Origin: Liolophura sinensis
Lineage: Eukaryota > Mollusca > Polyplacophora > Chitonida > Chitonidae
Length of the DNA stretch: 64,000 nucleotides
Assembly: GCF_032854445.1 (NCBI RefSeq)
Contig: NC_088302.1
Location: 43,748,645 to 43,812,644 of the forward strand
Direction of reading: 5' to 3'
Under the pieces are notes generated by a model. That model searched no databases. It was not told the DNA's origin and was given only the letters and a program-made list of their open reading frames with translations. This document shows positions 22,085-34,251 of the stretch, piece by piece. Positions within the stretch are counted from its first letter, which is position 1; each line of letters opens with the position of its first letter. The position numbers and the translations under genes were made by a program.

Positions 22085-22292
22085 CATTTATTTATTTATT
22101 TATTTGATTGGTGTTTTACGCCGTACTCAAGAATATTTCACTTATACGACGGCGGCCAGCATTATGGTGGGTGGAAACCGGGCAGAGCCCGGGGGAAACC
22201 CACGACCATCCGCAGGTTGCTGCCAGACCTTCCCACATACGGCCGGAGAGGAAGCCAGCATGACCTGGACTTGAACTCACAGCGACCGCACA
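22085..22292 (-). repeat. SINE copy, minus strand
   Basis: On the minus strand it runs from the B box (GCGGTCGCTGTGAGTTCAAG) to GAGTACGGCGTAAAACACCA and a TAAATAAATAAATAAATGAG tail. It is close to consensus and sits at the edge of the 83-bp tandem repeat. Confidence 0.92.
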
Positions 22293-22339
22293 GAGCTGTC
22301 ATGACGATGTCCACGTTTACGTTATGGTCAACCGCAATC

Positions 22340-22445
22340 TAGGAGAGAACATGCATGACACACTCTTTACATTACAAATATGTAACTACCATGGCGACGT
22401 CATGCGTACAAAGCTGGTTGCCATGGTAGCTATGTATACGTAACC
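22340..22445. mobile_element. Inverted-repeat element with ACCATGGC core
   Basis: TAACTACCATGGCGAC faces GTTGCCATGGTAGCTATG as an imperfect inverted repeat. Similar cores lie at 61850-61973 and 62308-62426, so this is probably a small foldback family. Confidence 0.5.
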
Positions 22446-23342
22446 CTAAGAAATAAGTGCATGTGGACATCATTAACTCAAAAACTGAAACTTAAACTTA
22501 AAAACAATTCTCACTTAAAGTGAGTACCATATTGTTCTAAAACATCGATTTGCATAACTTTCCCCAATGGTGTATAGCTGAGCAAACATTGCATGAAGCA
22601 TACGACAAGTTATCAAAATGCCATCCAGTACTTATCACTGGATACATATAATATAAAAGAGAGTAAAACCAGAGCAGTGACGACAGTGTGATAATTAGCA
22701 TGCCAATGATCACACGTTACGAGGAAAATACTACCTTGACTTTTCATGAATATGCTCAAAAAGTAGGAACGTATACGTCCCTATAGGATCATGGCTTAGG
22801 CAGAAGTAGGTAAAATCAATGCAAGCTGTTAACTGCAATTTACTTAAATCCACTGCTCTGGATTAACTCATAATGCTGAGTTGTCATTATATTTAATATA
22901 CATATACAGTCACACTAAAACAATGCAAATTGACCAGGCTCCGGGGATAAGACACGCGCCATATTGTGAGACCAACAGTAGTGTGTAGATAGGAATAACC
23001 CTTTGGCAAAGCATTAAAATGAACATTTCATCACAGTTTCGTTGGCAAGAACTGCATCCGTCCACAATATCTATATCAGACACCGTCATCTCAACTCGAA
23101 CAAGTTCAAGGCACGTGGTGCTTTTAGACACATCTTTCCACAGCTCGGGTGTTGACTTTGCATGCAGTTATTCTTAAAACAAGAGTATTCTGAAATAGTC
23201 ATAAAACACGTTCCTCCACACCTCAGGCTGCAGACTTAGGAAACCCTGCACTAGTAGGCCTATGTAGTCGTATCCTTGACGGAATTTCCGATTGCCATGT
23301 AAAATAGAAAGATTATTAGTTACTCAAACTATGACAAGGAGG
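22446..23342. other. 3' flank of the membrane-mucin gene
   Basis: It presumably holds the 3' UTR of the minus-strand gene that ends at 23343. I found no convincing minus-strand AATAAA close to the stop. No other feature is seen. Confidence 0.35.
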
Positions 23343-26125
23343 TCACATGTTCGCATGACTAGTGTCTGTGTATGGAGGAGGGTCGGAGGATACACTGGCT
23401 GTGCCTTCAGTGTCGTCTCCCGAGTAGATGGGATTCACCGAGCCGTGGAGAGTAGAGCCACCTAGACCCGGGACTAAATTCTCCGTGGATCGGTCGTGTG
23501 TGGAGCTGCTGCTATCCATGCTGGTGGATGGAAGCGCGCATTCTCCGTCACCTTTGGCAGATAAATGGCTGCCACTGGGTGAGAAGTCAAACGTCCGAGT
23601 GGTGGTGCCGAAGGAAGAGTGTTTGTTTCCATCTAACCTGATATCCCCAAGATCCACCGACCGCTCTAAAGTCGAATCTAAGTCTGAAGACTGATTGTGG
23701 CCATTGTAGTTATGCGGAGGAAGCAAAGCTTGTCCGTTAGTTTGGTAGTGTGAGTATGACTGTACCTGAATACCGTCCTCTCCATAACTCCGACGTGGCA
23801 GAGGAAACTGTGTCAGGGTATAATCATCCATTTTGAGATTAGCATGCCTCGTGTCCATCAGGTTAAAAGACTGTGCGTATTTTTTACTGTACATATGTCG
23901 GGCACATATAACGATGCCAATAATGACTAAAACTGTGCAGATAACACAAGCAAGGACAATGAGAACGATGTCTTTGTCTCCTAGATGATGCTCCTGCTCT
24001 TCTCCCTGAGTCACGGTCTCCCCTGAGTCCGCAAAGTCCGCTTCTTCTACCTTGTACGCGCGGAATGTCGAGGACGTATTTGTCTCTGAAAAGGCCATTT
24101 CAACGAGAAATGCGCCTGATGACACTAAACTGGCCAAGTTGGACGAATAATTCTGAGTAGCATTGTAAAAGATAACGTGTGATTCCACAGATCCGCAAGC
24201 AAGGCGATCCATATAAACGGAGTCTTGATCTATGACCAGGTAGCTCACAAGGACCTCTTTTACCTTGCTTTGGAATTCTCGCGCTTTCTCCACATTAGAA
24301 ACCAGCGGTTGACAATCCCCGTTAAAAGTGAGGATGTATTTCTGATTGATGTACTCTGGTGTATCGGGAGCAGTCGTCACGTAAGGCGCCTGACTCGACG
24401 TTTGTATAATCATCGAAGAAATGGGTAGAGTAGTGTGCACTGAGGAAGACATTATCCTTAGAGTAGGGCTTAGAGGGACCACAGTTTCACCTCGGTCTTC
24501 CGTTGACGTATAATCCTGTTCTGTTCCAGACGTTTCGATCCACCCAACGCTTGGGGGAAGACTTCTGGTGGAGCTCAGAGGGAAATCGGGAGTATACTCA
24601 GTCTGCTCAGGAATATAACCTGTAATGGACGTGTCCTCGTAATAATATTCATCCGTATAGTAAGACTCCGTTGGAAAGTCGGACCAAGATGTCAGCAATT
24701 CATCGTACTCGCGGATAGTTTCAGATGACTTTATGAATGCCACCTCCGTTGCTGGATAAATAATCATAGGTGAAGGTAGATAGGTCTCGTTGTGAGCGGC
24801 AGAGTGCTCTGTAGAAGGGAAGGGCACTGACAAACTGGGCTTAATGGTTGTATGCACAAAGGACACTGATGGGGACACCACAGGAAACGGGTATAGTAAA
24901 GATGCAGTCGTTACATCTAATGAATACGACACAGACTCGTTCAGTCCAACCGAGGGAAGAGGTAAGGGCGGGGCGCTGTGTGAACTGTGCGTTGTGTAAT
25001 CAGAGTTGGAGTCTCCCAACCAATCCGGGATAGATGTACTTAAAACTGGAGTAGGGATAGCACTACTATGGGCCTGGGTGTAGTATGGTGCCCTTGATGG
25101 ACTTTGTGTTTCTGATGTGAGTAAATGATCCGTGACGAATCCAGCCGAGTGCAACGGCATATTGGTAATAATCCGTGAAACAGACAATATATCCGAACTC
25201 GAATAGTTGATATGAAGTGAATGGGAAGATGCAACTGTGGTAAACAGTTGCTTAACAGAAATTAAAGACTCTTCGATGCGCTGTGTCGAAGGTACATCCG
25301 AGAAATTAAACACAGGGCTAGGTGATAAAAACAAGGCAGGTGTATTAATGTCCCCGGTGGTATGACTAACAGAGGGGTTCACTAAACCGACCGGTGGAGA
25401 GACAGACATGGCCACGGTTGGATTGGCTGTTAAAGATGGCATTATATTGCTCGGGGGGAATGAGGAAGTTGACATAGGGTACCGAGTGGAATGAACAGAC
25501 GAACTTATTACACTTATACTGTCATGGATATAGTAATGCGATGGGAAAATCGCTCCAGTTTTAAATTCTGTCTTGGCGAAAGACTGGATATGTCTAGTTG
25601 CCCAGCCGATGAAATCGTCTGGCGAATGCTGTGAGCTAGATAGGGTTGCAGGCTCGTATAACTCGGGTTTAATCGAAGGCGTAGGTTCTATTGTCAAGCT
25701 TTTCATAGGGGCTGTTCCGGACTGCATTTCTTCACCCAGAAACACTGAACTCACTGGCTCTGCGAAGAAGTCTTTTGAAACCGTCTCTGTTTCAACTTTG
25801 TAAACACTTGCCAGTTTGTATAATTCTGACGTAGGAGTCAGAACAAATGATGAATCACTTTCATATTGAGGCATGTCTGATGAGAATAGTGGCGAATGCT
25901 CAGGAATAATTTTACGGTCATATACTGATGCAGATTCTTTCATGGCCGCGTCCACAGTTTTGGTAGGCAACGGAGTATTTGTCTCAGTTGGCATGAATGA
26001 GGTTGTAGGCATTCTTGCGGTAACACTGCTGTAATTGTTTTTGGGAAGGCTCGTATAGTCAGCTGTCTGGTTACTTTCCGTGATGTTTAAAGGGCTGAAA
26101 GATGTGCTGACGTTTTGGCATGAAA
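23343..26125 (-). CDS. Membrane mucin exon 2 (stalk, domain, helix, tail)
   Basis: The acceptor is CTTTTTGTTTCAG with a strong pyrimidine tract. The exon begins SCQNVSTSFS and runs open for 2783 bp to TGA at 23343-23345. An open frame of this length among otherwise short frames, with helix and glycosylation sites in a sensible order, is strong coding evidence. Confidence 0.9.
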
Positions 26126-28716
26126 CTGAAACAAAAAGAAGCTTTATGTTGGTACATTTATATTATTTTAGATATATAAGTGTAGCGGTAAATTACATTT
26201 TAATGAGAGAGAAAAGGGGATTGATTAGCAATCTTTAATGAGCGCGTTCGAGTTACAATAAATAACAGGTGACTGGCTGGGTGGCCATATTTATTCATTC
26301 ATTCACTGATTTTACAATTCTCTATGATGAACGTATGAAGACATGAACACTGTTATAAAATATATGATTCAGATGAAGAGAAAAGTACAAAAAGAAACCA
26401 CTTGCTGAAAACGGTTTGATATAATCACTTACAGGAGGGGTTGAGATACGAATTAATTTCGATAAAAGTATCGTGAAGGATGCAACGTTTAAACAGTAAA
26501 GGACAAGTTTTGCTTTCCTTGACGTCAGTTGGGTGGATTATTTTTGGAAAGTTACTAAATGGGATTCTGTCATTTGGAAACCAACACTGAGTGTCACACA
26601 TTCATGATCAATGGTAGAAAATCGACACAATAAAAGTTTTGGTTATTTAAGGGCTGACAATGGAAGACAACTGCGATTGCACTTTGCAATCTATATAGGT
26701 TATTTCAAGGCCGATCATGAGAGGCAGTCAAACATACTAGAGAATGGATAGTAACAGCATGATACAGTACGAGTAGTAAAACTATAGCAGCGATCACAGT
26801 GTGATACGGGCAGATCATCCTAAAAGCTACAAGTTCAAAAATGGCAGGTGACTGTCATTCTAAAAGCTGCATGTTACTTCCAGGTCGTCTATGGCAGGCA
26901 ACTGGCATCCTGTATAAGCTACAGGTGTTTGCAAGGCCAATGATCGCAAACGGTTGCCACTTTAAACGCCACAGGTTGTTTCAGGGCTGACGTAATTTGT
27001 TATATTTAGCTTCTCATCCTAAAAATTGATGCCTGTGTTGCCGTCGGCTGAGGACAGTTGCGTTAAGACTGATATTCCTTAGCTGGGCGTGTGTGTATAT
27101 ATAGCGAATATTGATCGGCAGTATAGACTAGATTACATGTTCATCTGTACTCACGGGATCTAACCAGCATCACCTGCTGGGCAGTTGATCAGATATGTAC
27201 ATACTAATAGTCAACTACCACAGAAAGGCGAGGCGTCCGGATTCTCTAACAACGATAAAACGATGTTGATATTTGGAGCAGATAGATATATTTCAAACAG
27301 GGCTAACATCTTTTTTTCAGGGAAAGTAACGAATGTATGATGGTTCAACAAAACAGATACGGGATTCTTTCAACTCAAAGTAAGGAAAACGTAGAACGCT
27401 AGGAAGTAGAATGTCGGAATATTATGCCTACTGTACACGGACGCCGGTCCTTAGAGCTATTAAACAAGATGGTGTTAGTTATAGGCTCGTGTTACGCTGG
27501 CAATCGGTACACATGGATCCACTGGTGTTTGTCTGTAACTGGACACAAGGGTCACATAGCCGGCAATGTAAGAGTTGACAAGAGTAACTCTATCGGTCCA
27601 TCTGTGTCAGATTTCCTTCATCTAACCTTGATGATTAATGGTACCGGCGGTACACATGTGTAACGACATAACAGCCGTGTGGTGAGCACGGAAATGCCAA
27701 TAACATCACCGGCCTCGTTTTGTTTATGGTACTTTTGGAGAACAAGTTAATTTAAACAGATAATGGTGGAGAGTATAGAAGGACGCGTCATTGTATGGTC
27801 TCAACTATTCGTGAAAGCTCAACTAAAGCAAATAGCACATCTCCTCATGTGTCCAGTTTAGTGTAATTGGAGGAGTTTCGGAGAACCACGGAGTTTCGGC
27901 ACATGATTAGCATGTCTAAATCACAACATGCACGTTTGCTTTGATGATGGCATGTGATGAATCAAATCGTTAATTATTTATGCTCGAGACATACGAGAAA
28001 ATTAAGAGTAGGAATTAAAGAGAAAATTCACATATAAGCTGTATTTACGTGATGCATTCGATGGACTAAGCATTTACATCAGCTATGTACACTTTCAGAA
28101 ATAGAACGATATAATTATTATAGAACATGCGTTAAAGCATTTATACCGAAGCATAATGAATATTCATGGCAAAAAATAAACAGGTAATAAATATCAAGGT
28201 GTTTAGTCGTTGATATACCATCCACTTACATGGAGGTAGGTCAGTGCAAAGACGAGCATAATATTCGAACCATAATGTAGTTGTTTACTGGTGCATTAGT
28301 GATAGCACAAGAGCAAAAAGAGTTCTGGTGACAATGGCCACACACATTAGCGATATTTGAAGTAACCGTGGTTACTCGTGACCATGTAGACCGGCCCGAC
28401 AAACACCGTAGTTGTACACAGTATTAAACTTTTCATAATAATATTAATATGATGATGATGATTGAGCCGCGATTACGGACATGTAAAACTGTACGTTCCA
28501 CCATATTGTACACCTCAGGCTCCATCAACAATTAGTTTAAACGTGGATATGAGGGTTAGGCTAGTTAACATGAATAACAAGGAGCATAGCTTATAATTAG
28601 CATCTTATCATCTATAAGACAAACTTACCAGTTGTAATTAGACAGGACAGAGCGAGGAACAGCCCGGTACTACCCAGTCTCTCCAGTCCGAGCCGTGCAG
28701 TGAAAAGAGCTGCCAT
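23343..28716 (-). CDS. Single-pass membrane mucin with PPPY tail
   Basis: The two-exon CDS is complement(23343-26125, 28629-28716). It is in phase and encodes 956 residues. Residues 1 to about 32 form a signal peptide (hydrophobic stretch near TGLFLALSCLITT). Residues of about 33-620 are Ser/Thr/Pro-rich and mucin-like, with N-glycosylation sequons at 34, 43 and 48. Residues of about 622-730 form a compact domain with LTFNGDC (Cys634) and LACGSVESHV (Cys673), then a spacer. Residues 749-771 are the membrane helix, followed by ARHMYSKKY as stop-transfer. The 185-residue cytoplasmic tail ends with PPPY (945-948), a WW-domain ligand. The layout of mucin stalk, juxtamembrane module, helix and terminal PPPY recalls dystroglycan and other SEA/S72-type surface proteins. 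I cannot show homology by eye, so no gene name is given. It is a cell-surface adhesion or signalling protein by inference. Confidence 0.85.
26126..28628 (-). other. Intron of the membrane-mucin gene
   Basis: This is a 2503-bp intron with GTAAGT and TTTCAG borders. A plus-strand frame at 27424-27663 has no recognisable domain. A vague tandem repeat occupies 26640-26995. Confidence 0.7.
26640..26995. repeat. Degenerate tandem repeat of about 60 bp
   Basis: Recurrent pieces such as CTAAAAGCT, CAGGT, TTTCAAGGCC and ATGGCAGGCAACTG appear in the same order several times with many changes. It looks like an old, decayed minisatellite. Confidence 0.4.
28629..28716 (-). CDS. Membrane mucin exon 1 (signal peptide)
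   Basis: It starts at the ATG at 28716 and reads MAALFTARLGLERLGSTGLF, then LALSCLITT, a typical signal sequence. The donor is ACTG|GTAAGT, and the split codon makes Val30. It joins in phase to the large exon after a 2503-bp intron. Confidence 0.8.
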
Positions 28717-29160
28717 GTTGTTTGTTACTTTCACATGTGGAATTCGAGAGACTCCCAAAAAATCAATATGAGCATCAATAAATCACTGGCGGTCTTTTGA
28801 GCGTCGACTTAGCAGGACTCCGGGTGAAGCCTGTTTTAACTGGACCAGTGTCCAGATTACACTCACTTCACACGTAATATCCACTTTCTACACGCAGCTG
28901 GCAGGCTTTGTCTTCAGAGGGGAAGTATAAACAGGTTGTAAGGCCAACGCAAGAATTGGTACGTGGAATTCCTTTCGCTTGATCCGACAACTGTCTTCAG
29001 CGTTGCTCACAAGCGGCAGTGAGTCGTGGGCCCGTCTGTGACTCGATTGGCCTTCGTTACGACTGGGAGCGCCCCCTCTCTGTCTCCTGACCTGCAGGGT
29101 TGAGATCGTGAGTCTGGTACCGCGCAACGTAATCAGCAGTTGTAATTCCCCCTCCTATAA
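28717..29160 (-). promoter_or_regulatory. 5' UTR and promoter area of the membrane-mucin gene
   Basis: The sequence upstream of the ATG is GC-richer than its surroundings. A minus-strand frame at 28888-29127 does not join the signal-peptide frame and is probably 5' UTR or chance. No TATA box is evident on the minus strand. Confidence 0.3.
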
Positions 29161-30134
29161 AACGGTGGGTGATCGAGGAAGCGGAGCTGATGATGTCTGA
29201 TTATCTACATAGCAATAACCTGACCCAAGAGACGTTACGATATAACCTGACTCTATAGGTTGCCAAGGGAATTCCGTGTGTCTGAAAAAAATATCAAAGC
29301 ATACATTTATCTTCAGTTCAAGATATACACCAGTCTTTTCCATGCACTGTCTATTAGGCGTATGCAAGGGGGTGTAGAATATAGGAAAGAGCCTCGTGTG
29401 TAAACACGGGACTAATACATACTTAAATAAGGACATTCATATGCGCAAACATGTTACCATGGTAACTGGTTCTTTGTTACTTTATTATCAATGGCTGTGA
29501 CGAGCGCACGAGATGTGTGTTATTAGGTCAGTCTGGGTTCGTTGAATCGTCACAATATGATTTTTGTTTAGAGAACCCGTCAGTCCGGCTAATGGATTTT
29601 TGTATCGACATAAACTGTACAATCATGACTCAGTATATGGTATGAATACCTTACGGGGAAGAAATATAGGCAGTAAAAACAACACCTCCTGCTACTATGG
29701 CATTCAAAACCCCATCATCGTTGAGAAAGCAATACAGAAAATATTTTTTGATCATCGATGTGTGAAGAAAGCGTTGACCGAAAATAAGGTAATTCAAATG
29801 CTGTATGCAGGAGGATATATTGCAAATGGTGTTTACACTTAACAATATGTACTAAGCTAGGAAGTACTGCGCCTATTACTATAAATCCAGCGAAACATTA
29901 GGAATACGGATTATACAGATGGAGAATTGCTGGAAGTTCGCCATTCAGTTCAGACGAGCGTTCCATCAACTGTAGCACGCGCCCGTCCGAGACTTACCCA
30001 TGGCACGGAGATCCGGACAGGCCTATATAGACAAAACGTATATCTCAGCAAAGAGTAGACAAATATGGGAGTTGGTGAACACAGATTCGTCGCCTTCTCT
30101 CTGATCAGATTAAGGCAACGTCGTTCGTAATTAA
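29161..30134. other. Intergenic DNA
   Basis: A 14-bp palindrome GTTACCATGGTAAC lies at about 29452-29466 and resembles the core of the ACCATGGC foldback family. The plus-strand frame at 29564-29842 (92 codons) has no recognised domain. Confidence 0.35.
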
Positions 30135-30315
30135 TTTATTCATTGAGTATATATATATAATGGTGTTTACCTCAACCCTTGCTCAAGAATACCACACCTT
30201 AGGCTCCCCCGATCAAAGCTTATGGGTGGCGGAATAAAGCAGAGACCAGAGAAAGGCACCACCCTTCACACGCTGAACCAGCGAGAACTAGACTCGAACA
30301 CGCTAGGACACATGC
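30135..30315 (-). repeat. SINE-like copy, strongly diverged
   Basis: The minus strand carries a B-box-like AGCGTGTTCGAGTCTAGTTC followed by a degraded body and a TGAGCAAGG-type tail region. Its assignment to the main SINE family is tentative. Confidence 0.5.
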
Positions 30316-30799
30316 AGGGGTCAATTAATTAGAAAATGTTGGTTATAGGTTTTACGTGGAAACCCCCCTTTTAAGAGTGTATGGTTAAATAGATGTTTGA
30401 GATGACGGAGCGGACGGTACACAGATTAAGCGCACGGTAATTCATGTACCAAATACGATAATCATAGAGCCCAAGTGAGAAGCGAGAGATCGCAGAGGTC
30501 TAGAGGAAGCCCTTCCTGACCACCACACCTGGTCGTCGTTTTACCCAGGTAAGCTTACAGCCTGCACACGAACTATAAATAACAGCAGGTGTTTTCCGGA
30601 AGCGCTCGGTGAGGGATGAGTCGAGTTATTTACGGTTTACCATGTCACGCGTCTCCTCTGGAGGCATTTTTCAGATGTATCTGTTAATGACTTGTAACGC
30701 AGGTAATAATGCAGGGTTTTGGGGGGGATGGGAGAAATGAATGTTTGTCGTGCATGTCTTTGCATCTTTTATATGGTTGTTTGGTCGAAAAATAGTAAA
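30316..30799. other. Intergenic DNA
   Basis: Nothing that I can support is present. Confidence 0.3.
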
Positions 30800-30985
30800 T
30801 TTTAGCCGCTCTGGGTTCAAGTCTCGGTTATGTTGGCTTACTGTCCGGTCTGCCGACAACACGCGGGTGATTTTGGGTTCCCCCAGACTCTGCCCCATTC
30901 CTCTCATTATATTGCTGGATGCCGTCGTATAAGTCAAATATTATTGAGTATGCGGCATAAAACACCGATAAAATAAAAAAATAAA
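30800..30985 (+). repeat. SINE copy, diverged
   Basis: It starts CTCTGGGTTCAAGTCTCGGT (B box), then TTTTGGGTTCCCCCAGACTC, then GCCGTCGTATAAGTCAAATA, and ends GCGGCATAAAACACCGATAA. All parts are in family order. Confidence 0.85.
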
Positions 30986-31397
30986 TTAAATTATGAATAT
31001 TTTTGTGTGAATTTGGTGCATCGCAAACTTCTGTCATCAGTCACTTAAAACCAGCATCCACTCATGTATCAGTTTCCGTTTAATTACAAACTGTGTCATG
31101 TAGGCCTATACCTGATAATTAATGTTTGTAAAACGATTTGTAACTATCCTGAAATGTGCTAAAAGTGACAGTTTTTTTGCTGTATCATATACAGGCCACA
31201 TGTGTCGAAGCACATAGTCTCATTTACCTTCATCATTTTTACATCACCAGCTCAGCTGCTGCGCCAGAATAAGCGTTCATTTCAACATGTGTGTTGGTAT
31301 TTTGCACACCCTTATGACTAACATTGCTTGTGGTCTGTTTCGCGCCCATACAATCACAACGCACAAATACGGCGTAAACGAAATGGCACTTTCAATA
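30986..31397. other. Intergenic DNA
   Basis: Nothing that I can support is present. Confidence 0.3.
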
Positions 31398-31630
31398 AAT
31401 AGTCTGTTGAATTTAACCGAAAATCTGTTCTCTAAGAGATTCTAGAATGTATTCTGCCATTGCAGCAGAATATTCCGTTAAATGAAACACACAATTCATT
31501 TTTATTTATTTTTTTAATTCAACAGAGAGATTTATTGAATGTGACACAGTACTACGTTACAATAACAGAATGCACTATAGCATCAATCAGACAACAGATT
31601 TTCTATTAAAATTAACATGTTATCTTTTTG
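31398..31630. mobile_element. Palindromic MITE-like element, copy 2
   Basis: The left arm (CTGTTGAATTTAACCGAAAA, then GATTCTAGAATGTATTCTG) is the inverse of the right arm (AACAGAATGCACTATAGCAT, then CAGACAACAGATTTTCTATT). It shares arms with the element at 20470-20672 but has a different middle. Confidence 0.75.
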
Positions 31631-34251
31631 AATCAAAATGAAAAAGAATCTTAAGCGCCTTATGATGATTCGAATAACTGATCTACGATAAAACATGATT
31701 ATCGGATGGTCTGAACTGTCACGGAAGGTCATGCGCACTCCATCCCATATTTTCTGCAAGTCGGGTCATCTGGGCACACCTATATAAATGCCCAGTTTCC
31801 ACTAGCAGACAATAGACAATATCTGGGGAGAGTGGGTTAGTCGAGGTCAGATCGGCTATGCCAGATATCCCTCACAATCCACCCTCACAACAGCTTTCTG
31901 TTCTTCACCTTCCCGATCGTTAGGGACTGACCCCGCCGTGTTTAGATAGAGATACAGGGGTCCGCTATCAGACTACGGCCTCATCTGTATCGCACGGGTG
32001 GGTCGTGAGAATACCAAACGTCACACAGAACGATGTCCATGTTGGCCTTTTGGACAACTGTATGTTGATATTACTGGATGTAAACCGTTATACTTGTCAA
32101 ACGGGTAGAAATGGTCTCAGTATTTTACCAGATCATAATAATTGATCATTACTGATCTGCATGCTTTAAAGACACAAAGAAAATTGCCTGCATCATGACA
32201 GAGGAGTCTAGACATGAAAAGATTAGAAACTAATATTTTTTATGCAACGATAATATGTGTACAAAAAATTTAATGATACATATGTCACCAGATATGGTGC
32301 TACTATGCACAAAACGAATTCATCCACAAAACGAATGGATGTAGAAACTATTTCTACATCCATATCATAATCGGACGGTGTTCTCAAACTGCTAAAAGCC
32401 ACGAATGATCCAAGCACAAACGTAAAACAAATATATATCCTTCTGCCCTAAGGAAGCAGAATATAAAATTAAACAGCCTCCCTGGTGCCGAGGGTCCGCT
32501 TTCCCTAAACACTGCGTACCTAACTTTCGTGAAAACTTTTGCAGTATATGTACCCTGGGGGTATCACTCATGCAATATAAAACAGATATGTCAAGCTTAG
32601 TGAAAAACAAATCTCCAGTGCTTCAAACAGACAGGTCGGCACTTCAGATAATAAAAAAGCTCCCAAGCATACATAATGTACATGTAGCTTAGATGGTTTC
32701 AGTAGCATTTGCTGCGTGGATATATTTTTAGACCTCTCCTAAAGGTGTCCCAATGCCTCCAGCACAGAAAAAGGCCTATTTGGATAACACGAAAAAACAT
32801 TACGCATGGGATTCGTGCTGCTAAAACTACTTATCTAGAATTACTTCCTGAACAGTTTTGTAAGTTTGTGTGACACTGTGATAAAGTTTTTCACCCCTCA
32901 GTATGATCTGCATGTAAATTCTAAAACAATTACTACTGTCAACTCTATTATGTTTGAACGACTGGGGAGAATATGATTGGAAATCTAAATGGGATGACGG
33001 GTGATGTAATTTGCATTTGAAAACGCTCGTTCTACTTCATCCCGTCAAAATAACGGTATGTTATTGATCATCAAAAATCACCAAAGCGGAACGGAGAGTT
33101 TAAAATTTCTTCTTAAAATCACAATGCACACGGTCATTACTCCAATAAAAGTTGTGTATAGGCCCCTACAGACCTATGGATATTAGCAATGTATCAAATA
33201 AGAGTACAGATCTGCTAGTTTTAAGAAAAACGTTTTTTTTTGTAACCATTGTGGTATTTATAAATACAGACCTTTTCAGTATCGATTATAAAACTCACCT
33301 ATACCTCGGAGGACTTTCGCAAAATGTTCTGTTCCACTCACCAGACTGTATTACAGTAAAAGGAAATCAGGACAGATGCACCAATCAGACGCCAGTGTAT
33401 ACCACAGAAATGTACGAGTCTAAGGATCAATATGGGAGGTGCTGGTTTGGATTACACGCTTAATTAACCAGTAAATAACATACTAAAGACAAATGAACCT
33501 GAGTGCCACAAACAATTACAATATTACAATGGTTTGAGGCCGTTGTACACATGCATACCTAGAGTAATTAACATGTCTGTGAACAATCCCACCTGTTATT
33601 TTATATTGTGGTGGGGTGGTAAAGGGTATAACAGAGCTCCCCCCCCCCCCCCAACCACCTCCAACACCCACCCACCAACCCACCTTCCTCCACCAAGCAG
33701 AGTGAGTGATCCCGTCAGAGAAAGACGTCCCTACGCAGATTAGATTCCGCTAACCCGTCGGGCTTTTACCACGATCGCAAGATGAGAATTTATGGAGAGC
33801 AAATTAATTATAAACGACGAGACTGATTGATGAGAGTAGTAAGCTGAAACAAACCATGCACTGACCCCGTGGGCAACTCTTCATTTGTTATAACACAGCT
33901 CTATACTTGATGTGCTCATATATGGTTAAACGATCTAGACGCCAATTTAGTGTCCCAATTTAAACTTCATTACTATCGGATTTTTTTCCCAGTCTATTTC
34001 CAGCACAGATATTATAGGCCTCTTTAGAACTGGTGTCGGAAATGGTTTGTAAATTGACAAGTCTGCTAGCAAAGCTTAATATTCGGCCTGCTGTTTGTAG
34101 GACTTTTTACCGAAATCCACTTGCTGCGACATTTGTCGTAGATATGTACATTCCGGTGTACACAGCAGTATGTTTTATAGTACACCATGTACACATTTAA
34201 TGTGTAGCTAATTTAGTAGCTGAAATTATGATTTCAAGCTGAGTAAAAACG
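31631..34251. other. Gene-poor DNA
   Basis: No exon, RNA gene or repeat family is supported. A C14 run lies at 33639-33652. The plus-strand frame at 33152-33463 (103 codons) has low-complexity hydrophobic stretches and no recognisable domain. Confidence 0.35.

Noticed and set aside
22085-22342. Frames with YTTAASIMVGGNRA-like peptides, repeated at 49392 and 61606
   Set aside because: The same peptide recurs because these are translations of SINE copies, not genes.
23428-25803. Plus-strand frames of 61-88 codons opposite the membrane-mucin exon
   Set aside because: They are antisense shadows of the 2.8-kb minus-strand exon, with no own motifs.
27424-27663. Plus-strand 79-codon frame in the membrane-mucin intron
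   Set aside because: No recognisable domain, no splice partners and no composition signal above background.
33152-33463. Plus-strand 103-codon frame
   Set aside because: Unrecognised, and it lies in AT-rich gene-poor DNA where frames of this size occur by chance.
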